Below are positions 41,462 through 46,626 of a stretch of 46,626 nucleotides of DNA, one piece after another (the stretch's first letter is position 1; every line of letters begins with the position of its first letter). The stretch spans positions 1-46,626 of the forward strand of contig JAVBUR010000057.1 of the NCBI GenBank assembly GCA_031555145.1, read 5' to 3'. The notes under the pieces are model-generated. The model had not been told where the DNA came from. It searched no databases and saw only the letters and a program-made list of their open reading frames with translations. The DNA is from JAJDIA01 sp031555145. Lineage in GTDB: Bacteria > Bacteroidota > Bacteroidia > Bacteroidales > Tannerellaceae. Position numbers and translations under genes: made by a program.

Positions 41462-43300
41462 ATGAACAAAATATGTAAATATCTATTTACCGGAATGGTG
41501 GCACTGGGCATGGCCTCTTGTGCCGACCTCGACCTGAATCCGTTAGCAGAAGGATCGAGCGAGAACTGGTATCATGATGAAACAGAAATCGAAATGTCGC
41601 TCAACGACCTGTGGCGACCGGACTTTTTCGCTATCGATGGCCTCGAATGGGATGATGACCTGTTAAACCGTGATGGTTCCAACGAATTTACGATTGGAAC
41701 GCTGACTTCTCAATCGGGTACTGTTTCAGGCCGCTGGTCAGCTCTTTACAAAGCTATTGCCCGTGCAACCAAAGTGATCCAGTCGTTAGAAAACGGAATG
41801 GCAACCGGTGTAAGTGAGGTCAAAGTCAACCAATATAAAGGAGAAGCCTATTATATGATCGGATTTTCCTATGGCGAGTTAGCGACCTATTGGGGAGACT
41901 GTGTGATAAATAATGGGATGACATTGGATGAAGCGTATGTCGCCGTCCGTTCGCCTAAAAGCGAAGTGCTGGCTTATGCCTACGAGTGTTTAGACAAGGC
42001 CGCAGGATATCTGCCCGATTCCTATAAGGGTCAGCAGCGTCCGACCAAAGGAGCCGCTCTCGGTATGAAAGCCCGCTTTGCTCTTTGCAACTCCGATTGG
42101 CAAAAAGCAGCTGATGCTGCTGAACAGTGTATGAACTTGGGCGTTTATAAGTTGCATGATAATTATCAGGACCTCTTCAAGGCAGACAGCTCACCTGAGT
42201 ATATGTTCTACTTCAAAGGCGATTTGACCTTGAAAAAAGGCTATGGTCTTGCCGATAACGTTCGAAATTTTACACTTCGTAAAATAGGTGGAGTGGCTAA
42301 CCGAAGCCCGTCGCTGGAATTGCTCTGTGCGTATACGTGTATCGACGGCCTGCCTATCGACAAGTCGCCGTTGTACAACCCGAAAGATCCCTTTAGCAAC
42401 CGCGACCCGCGTCTGTCCATGAATATTCAACCGTTCAAGACGAAATACTCACCTGACTTTGCCGACTATGAACAGTCGAAAAAGGATGGTTCGTTCCCTG
42501 CAAAGTATCCTGACTATATTATGCTTGGATATGAATATAATCCCAATCCGTATGCCAATACAGTGTACGAAGTAGCTTCCGGTAAGATGGTGGTCAACAC
42601 CGATGGTAAGGCGTCTAACCAACACTCGGCCTATAACGGTTTGATGATCCGTAAGTATGTGAAAGATAACTGGAAAGACTTCAATAACTATGGAGGTAAA
42701 TCAGACAACTGTTATCCCTACCTGCGTTATGCAGAGATGTTGATGACGTATGCGGAAGCGAAAAACGAAATGGGCAATTGTACACAAGCGGATTTGGACA
42801 AAAGTATCAATCTGGTGCGTGAACGTGCCTACAAAGGTACTGGCATAGACTATCCGCGTGTAATGGCCGGATCACAAGCAGACTTGCGCAAGATTATCCG
42901 TATGGATCGCCGTGCCGAATTCCCCTTCGAAGGACTTCGTTTCCGTGACCTGCTGCGCTGGCGTATCGCTGAAAAGTCGCACAACAAGCCGATGTATTAC
43001 CTGAATCGTGCCTGGTCGAACTCGGCCAGTTGGAATGGTAAGGTCGGTAGCGAGTCTAACATCTCGTTGTCTTCCGAATTCATGACGCTGTTGAAGAACT
43101 GGGATGAAGGTAACTTCCCTATCGGAGGTATCCCTGCCATCGACCAGGATGGCCTGCCTACGCTCGCTCCGATGGAAACAGCCGGCTATATCACTACGTT
43201 TTATAAGATGTCGTTCGATGCAAAGAAGAACTATCTGTGGCCGATCCCGGCTAACGATATTTTGGTCAATAGCAATTTGACACAGAACGAAGGCTATTAA
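41462..43300 (+). CDS. SusD/RagB-family surface lipoprotein
   Basis: The 612-residue product is the substrate-binding lid of the SusC receptor. It has a lipoprotein signal (MVALGMASC, Cys 20) and the helix-rich SusD fold with TPR-like repeats: ALYKAIARATKVIQSLENG and GEAYYMIGFSYGELATYWGD near the N-terminus, YLRYAEMLMTYAEAKNEMGN and RRAEFPFEGLRFRDLLRW towards the C-terminus, both typical of the family. It starts 15 bases after the susC stop, as usual for these pairs. No glycoside hydrolase or peptidase is present next to it, so the imported nutrient cannot be read from the context. Confidence 0.95.
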   Translation: MNKICKYLFTGMVALGMASCADLDLNPLAEGSSENWYHDETEIEMSLNDLWRPDFFAIDGLEWDDDLLNRDGSNEFTIGTLTSQSGTVSGRWSALYKAIARATKVIQSLENGMATGVSEVKVNQYKGEAYYMIGFSYGELATYWGDCVINNGMTLDEAYVAVRSPKSEVLAYAYECLDKAAGYLPDSYKGQQRPTKGAALGMKARFALCNSDWQKAADAAEQCMNLGVYKLHDNYQDLFKADSSPEYMFYFKGDLTLKKGYGLADNVRNFTLRKIGGVANRSPSLELLCAYTCIDGLPIDKSPLYNPKDPFSNRDPRLSMNIQPFKTKYSPDFADYEQSKKDGSFPAKYPDYIMLGYEYNPNPYANTVYEVASGKMVVNTDGKASNQHSAYNGLMIRKYVKDNWKDFNNYGGKSDNCYPYLRYAEMLMTYAEAKNEMGNCTQADLDKSINLVRERAYKGTGIDYPRVMAGSQADLRKIIRMDRRAEFPFEGLRFRDLLRWRIAEKSHNKPMYYLNRAWSNSASWNGKVGSESNISLSSEFMTLLKNWDEGNFPIGGIPAIDQDGLPTLAPMETAGYITTFYKMSFDAKKNYLWPIPANDILVNSNLTQNEGY

Positions 43301-43324
43301 TCGGTAGAACCGATCTTTTTTACC

Positions 43325-43379
43325 TACCCCGGCTGTAACATCTGTTTGTCTGAAAGATTTACAGAGTACAACCGGGGTA
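43325..43379 (+). terminator. Stem-loop between susD and the oxidoreductase gene
   Basis: TACCCCGG (43325-43332) and CCGGGGTA (43372-43379) form an 8-bp stem around a long loop, and a short T-run (CTTTTAG) follows. It may end part of the susCD transcripts. A weak -7-like box (TATCTTTA, near 43396) beyond it may start the next gene separately. Confidence 0.5.
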
Positions 43380-43437
43380 CTTTTAGTTAAATAACTATCT
43401 TTATGCCATCATCATAAAGAGTTTAAACGAATATACC

Positions 43438-46437
43438 ATGATTACACGACGTGATTTTCTGAAAGTGACTGCAGCCGGCAGCACATTGGCCACATTAGGC
43501 AGCGTGACGGAAGCAAAAGCAGCTATGCAGACAGTTGTTCCCGACGAAAAGTTCTGCCATGAAGCCCCGCGTAAAATACCGGTGTTGGGCGAAGTAGACA
43601 TTATAGTAGCAGGTGGTAGCTCGCGTGCCGTGGCTGCAGCCGTTGCCGCAGCGAAAGCCGGTAGCCGTGTGTACCTGGTCGGCTATATGCCTTACCTGGG
43701 TGAAGACATCTGCGGCTCACACCTGTACGAGCTGGAGGCGGGTGAAAAAACGCAAACAGCCCTTGCTCGCAAACTCTTCCCGGGTAAAAATTTCCCGACA
43801 CCTCTTCATATAAAGAAAACCTTGGAAGACGAGCTGATCGACCATAACGTTCAGTTCCTTTACAGCAGTTATGTAACGAATGTCCTGACCGATGCGACGG
43901 GCAAACCCGCAGGTGTAGTGATCGCTAACCGTTCGGGCCGGCAGGTGATCCGTTGCAAAGCGGTGATCGATGCCACCCATAACGCCTCCGTCGCCGGCTT
44001 GTTCGGCGCAGAACGCAAACCGTTTACCGCCGGTACGCAGGAATTCTGTTATACAGTAGTCGGAAATGGAAAGAAAGAAGGGGCGGAAATCATCAAAGCC
44101 GAAGAATTAGCCCAACCGATCAAGGTAGGGGATAAGAACTACCCTGTCATCCGCTATACGTTCCGTCATTCGCTCAAAGACGATTCATACGCTTCATTGG
44201 CAGCAGCCGAACAAGTCATACGCAGCCTGACCTGGGACATTGAACAGGTAGATAGCTCCGATTTGCTTTGGTATACTCCCAAGCAGACGATCGTCAGTGA
44301 AAAGGCCTACGACGGGAATCCGGCTTCCCTGCGCAAGCTCCCGATGCAGGCTTTTAAATCCAAGAATATAGCTAACCTGTGGGTGCTCGGCCCTTGCTCC
44401 GAAATACCGCGGGACGTGGCAGCCAAAGTGATGCGTCCTGTCCCCGCTTTATTCATCGGTGAGATGATGGGCGAAGTGGTTGCCGGACAGGTAAAAGGAA
44501 TCCCTGTGCCGACACAGGCCGCTATCCGCCAACCCAAAGTGAATGCCTCGAACTACGGACAAATTGGTGAACTGCTTTCGCCGTTGCGTCCATCGCTGGA
44601 AAATAAGTTCTTTGACGCGCAGGCAGGTGCACTCCCGATTATAGGCAGCTACGACGTAGTGGTGATGGGAGGCGGTACCGCCGGTGCTTCTGCCGGTATA
44701 TCTGCGGCTAAACAGGGTGCCGATACATTGGTACTCGAATACCTGCACGGATTGGGAGGACTCGGTACGCTGGGCATGATCGGTGTTTACTGGGACGGTT
44801 TCCGGGGTGGATATACGGCACACATCGACAAAGAGGTGCTGGGAATGGCCCCGGAAGACCACCCGCGACAACCCAAAAAGGAAGGGCATTTCCCCGCCGA
44901 CTGGAAGATGGAATGGTATCGCAAAGAATTATTGCAGTCGGGAGGTAAACTCTGGTTCGGCGTGATGGGGTGTGGTGTCCTGACGGAAGGCAGTCAGGTG
45001 AAAGGTGTGGTGGTAGCTACCCCGTTCGGTCGTGGCGTGATCCTGTCCAAAGTGGTGATCGACAGTACCGGAAGCGCGGATATTGCCATTGCCGCCGGTG
45101 CCGCGTTCGACTACACAGGTAAAAAGACAATCGCCGTACAAGGTGCGGGTACCGGTAAATGGGCGCCGGGCGATTACTACAACAACAACGACTGGCTGTT
45201 TGTCGACGATACGGACATCCTGGATGTATCGCGCGCATACATTCAATCCAAGGTAAAGCTCCGGGGACAATACGACCTGGTGAAAATACCCCAGACACGC
45301 GAACGCCGCCGGATCATCGGCGACTATATCGTCTCGGTCTACGACGTGATCAACCATCGCCGTTACCCCGACACCATTTCGTACCACAAAAGCTCGTTCG
45401 ATACCCACGGTATGATAACCGACCCGTTCTTCCTGTTGAATCCGCCGGAAAAACGGCACATGATTTATGACGCGGACGTTCCCCTGCGCAGCCTTTTGCC
45501 CAAAGGACTGGAAGGTATCCTGACCACCGGGCTGGGAGCAAGCGCCCACCGCGATGCCATGCCGGTGATCCGTATGCAACCCTGTCTGCAAAACCAGGGA
45601 TATGCCGTCGGTTACCTGTCTGCCTTGTGCGTCAAAGAAAACAAATCGCTCCGTAAGATAGATATCAAGAAGGTACAACGCCACCTGGTCAAGATGGGTA
45701 ACCTGCCGGAACGCGTACTGACGGATAAAGAGTTCAAGGGCTTCAGCAACTCCGAAATGAAGGATGCAGTCGCCAGCGTGACAAACAATTATAAAGGGCT
45801 TGAAATCTTATTGACAGACCACGAACGTTGCATCCAGCTTGTCAATAAACAAATCGCACAAGCCACCCGGACGGAAGATAAAGTGATCCTCGCCAGCATC
45901 CTTTGTATGCTGGGACAAGGAAAGCAAGCGCCGGTACTGGCGGAAGCCATCCGCCAATTCAAGGAATGGGACGAAGGTTGGCACTACACCGGTATGGGAC
46001 AGTTTGGTATGTGTCTGAGCCGGCTGGACGGTTTGATCACCGCCTTGGGAAATGCCCGCGATACGTCGACCCTGCCTGTTGTACTGGATAAGGCCGGCTT
46101 GCTCGAACCGGAAGATTACCTATCCCATTTCCGTGCCATTGCAACGGCTACGGAAGCCATCGGTAGCCGGGACGCAGTGCCTGTACTTGCCACCATGCTG
46201 ACAACCCCCGGTGTACGTGGCCATTCGATCGGCTCCTACGACGAGGCACGCAGCAGCGCCGTTCCCGATCTGAACGACACTACCACCCGTAACCTCGCAT
46301 TGAAAGAGCTGTATCTCGCCCGTGCGCTTTACCTCTGCGGTGATCAGGATGGTCTCGGAGAAGCAGTCCTCCGCCGGTATGCCGATGGCCTGCAAGCCCA
46401 CTATGCCCGTTTCGCTAAGGAGATATTAAACGGATAA
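43438..46437 (+). CDS. Tat-exported FAD-dependent oxidoreductase, two FAD domains and a repeat tail
   Basis: The 999-residue protein begins with a twin-arginine signal (TRRDFLK, then a hydrophobic stretch, cut after about residue 28), so it should fold with its cofactor inside and be exported. Two FAD-binding units are visible. The first starts at about 53 (VDIIVAGGSSRAVAAAVAAA), with a degenerate dinucleotide loop. The second starts at about 402 (YDVVVMGGGTAGASAGISAA), with the regular GxGxxG-like loop, then LEYLHGLGGLGTLGMIG. The last 200 residues look like HEAT-type helical repeats (DKVILASILCMLGQGKQAPV, GSRDAVPVLATMLTTPG). It follows susD and may oxidise the imported nutrient in the periplasm; the reaction is unknown. 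It is roughly twice the length of single-domain members. Confidence 0.88.
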   Translation: MITRRDFLKVTAAGSTLATLGSVTEAKAAMQTVVPDEKFCHEAPRKIPVLGEVDIIVAGGSSRAVAAAVAAAKAGSRVYLVGYMPYLGEDICGSHLYELEAGEKTQTALARKLFPGKNFPTPLHIKKTLEDELIDHNVQFLYSSYVTNVLTDATGKPAGVVIANRSGRQVIRCKAVIDATHNASVAGLFGAERKPFTAGTQEFCYTVVGNGKKEGAEIIKAEELAQPIKVGDKNYPVIRYTFRHSLKDDSYASLAAAEQVIRSLTWDIEQVDSSDLLWYTPKQTIVSEKAYDGNPASLRKLPMQAFKSKNIANLWVLGPCSEIPRDVAAKVMRPVPALFIGEMMGEVVAGQVKGIPVPTQAAIRQPKVNASNYGQIGELLSPLRPSLENKFFDAQAGALPIIGSYDVVVMGGGTAGASAGISAAKQGADTLVLEYLHGLGGLGTLGMIGVYWDGFRGGYTAHIDKEVLGMAPEDHPRQPKKEGHFPADWKMEWYRKELLQSGGKLWFGVMGCGVLTEGSQVKGVVVATPFGRGVILSKVVIDSTGSADIAIAAGAAFDYTGKKTIAVQGAGTGKWAPGDYYNNNDWLFVDDTDILDVSRAYIQSKVKLRGQYDLVKIPQTRERRRIIGDYIVSVYDVINHRRYPDTISYHKSSFDTHGMITDPFFLLNPPEKRHMIYDADVPLRSLLPKGLEGILTTGLGASAHRDAMPVIRMQPCLQNQGYAVGYLSALCVKENKSLRKIDIKKVQRHLVKMGNLPERVLTDKEFKGFSNSEMKDAVASVTNNYKGLEILLTDHERCIQLVNKQIAQATRTEDKVILASILCMLGQGKQAPVLAEAIRQFKEWDEGWHYTGMGQFGMCLSRLDGLITALGNARDTSTLPVVLDKAGLLEPEDYLSHFRAIATATEAIGSRDAVPVLATMLTTPGVRGHSIGSYDEARSSAVPDLNDTTTRNLALKELYLARALYLCGDQDGLGEAVLRRYADGLQAHYARFAKEILNG

Positions 46438-46460
46438 TAGAGGTCCTCCCTCTCACAAGA

Positions 46461-46494
46461 TGCGCCTTCAACTCCAACCGGAGTTGGAGGCGCA
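46461..46494 (+). terminator. Strong stem-loop after the oxidoreductase gene
   Basis: TGCGCCTTCAACTCC (46461-46475) and GGAGTTGGAGGCGCA (46480-46494) form a 15-bp stem with one G-U pair and a 4-base loop, 23 bases past the stop. It is a good end point for the susCD-oxidoreductase operon, although no clear U-tract follows. Confidence 0.65.
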
Positions 46495-46516
46495 GTGCTT
46501 TCAAACTCAACGAAAT

Positions 46517-46626
46517 TTGAAAGCGGCGGTGAATGCCCGGTCACGGGCATCGTGTTCGTAGCCGTGGGTGCAAGCCCACGGACAGGAGGATGGGTGATGT
46601 TTATGCGCCGCGTCAGCGCCGCCGTA
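46517..46626. repeat. REP-like palindromic element, left-hand part at the window end
   Basis: This part contains ATGCCCG/CGGGCAT near 46526-46545, the motif CGTGTTCGTAGCC, and CCGTGGG/CCCACGG near 46562-46581. Bases 46581-46626 are identical to bases 1-46. Bases 46497-46580 are nearly the reverse complement of about 100-184. Joined end to start, the two parts make one complete element like the copy at 2607-2804. Confidence 0.78.

Noticed and set aside
1..46626. Circular plasmid or phage genome, because the ends overlap
   Set aside because: No replication, mobilisation or phage structural genes were seen; uvrA and cell-wall genes indicate a chromosome, and the overlap lies in a dispersed repeat.

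Overview
The window looks like a chromosomal segment from a gut-type Bacteroidales bacterium, probably Parabacteroides or a close relative. The reasons are: SusC/SusD-type outer-membrane transport with an ECF sigma/FecR pair, a gliding-motility-type C-terminal sorting domain, Bacteroidetes-type -7 boxes (TAnnTTTG), a DUF3244 protein, and a 'GG-Bacteroidales' radical-SAM peptide system. Genus assignment is inference. No tRNA, rRNA or CRISPR array was seen.

Left flank (1-8.5 kb, minus strand): a TonB-dependent receptor, a small His-rich protein, then an operon encoding a sorting-domain surface protein, a MltD-like lytic transglycosylase and UvrA. A LysM/periplasmic-binding-like protein and an outer-membrane beta-barrel protein (8.6-11.1 kb) diverge from it. 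A 523-base spacer follows, with three iteron-like repeats at an exact 32-bp period, leading to a TPR lipoprotein regulator and a secreted DUF3244 protein.

Centre (about 13.85-35.4 kb, mostly AT-rich): a two-part peptide natural product (RiPP) locus. Part one holds a LanC-like/glycosyltransferase fusion, a GG-leader precursor with a Cys-rich core, a six-bladed beta-propeller lipoprotein, a radical SAM/SPASM maturase, a pseudo-radical-SAM partner, a GT2 glycosyltransferase, a second LanC-like/glycosyltransferase fusion, a C39-peptidase ABC exporter and a HlyD-type adaptor. Part two holds a polysaccharide-pyruvyl-transferase-like protein, a free LanC-like protein, a decayed GT2/LanC copy, a second precursor with six Cys in the core, a second beta-propeller lipoprotein, another GT2, another LanC-like protein, a further glycosyltransferase and a dead-C39/VKOR/thioredoxin fusion. 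I infer one pathway: a ribosomal peptide is modified by radical SAM chemistry and probably glycosylated, cut after Gly-Gly, exported, and oxidised in the periplasm. Both precursors are followed by a perfect 15-bp stem-loop and then a beta-propeller lipoprotein, which looks like a conserved module.

Right flank (26.0-26.6 kb and 36.8-46.4 kb): an ECF sigma gene, then after a 10-kb interruption its likely anti-sigma FecR, a SusC receptor with an STN signalling domain, SusD, and a Tat-exported two-domain FAD oxidoreductase. The sigma and fecR genes share the promoter-like motif CTAAGGGTTTTT-N10-GCGACT with identical spacing, which argues that they belong together although part two of the RiPP locus lies between them. 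An AAA/DUF4143-type ATPase with its own operator-like repeats also lies in the gap.

Both window ends lie in copies of a REP-like palindromic repeat. The last 46 bases are identical to the first 46, and a third copy lies at 2607-2804.
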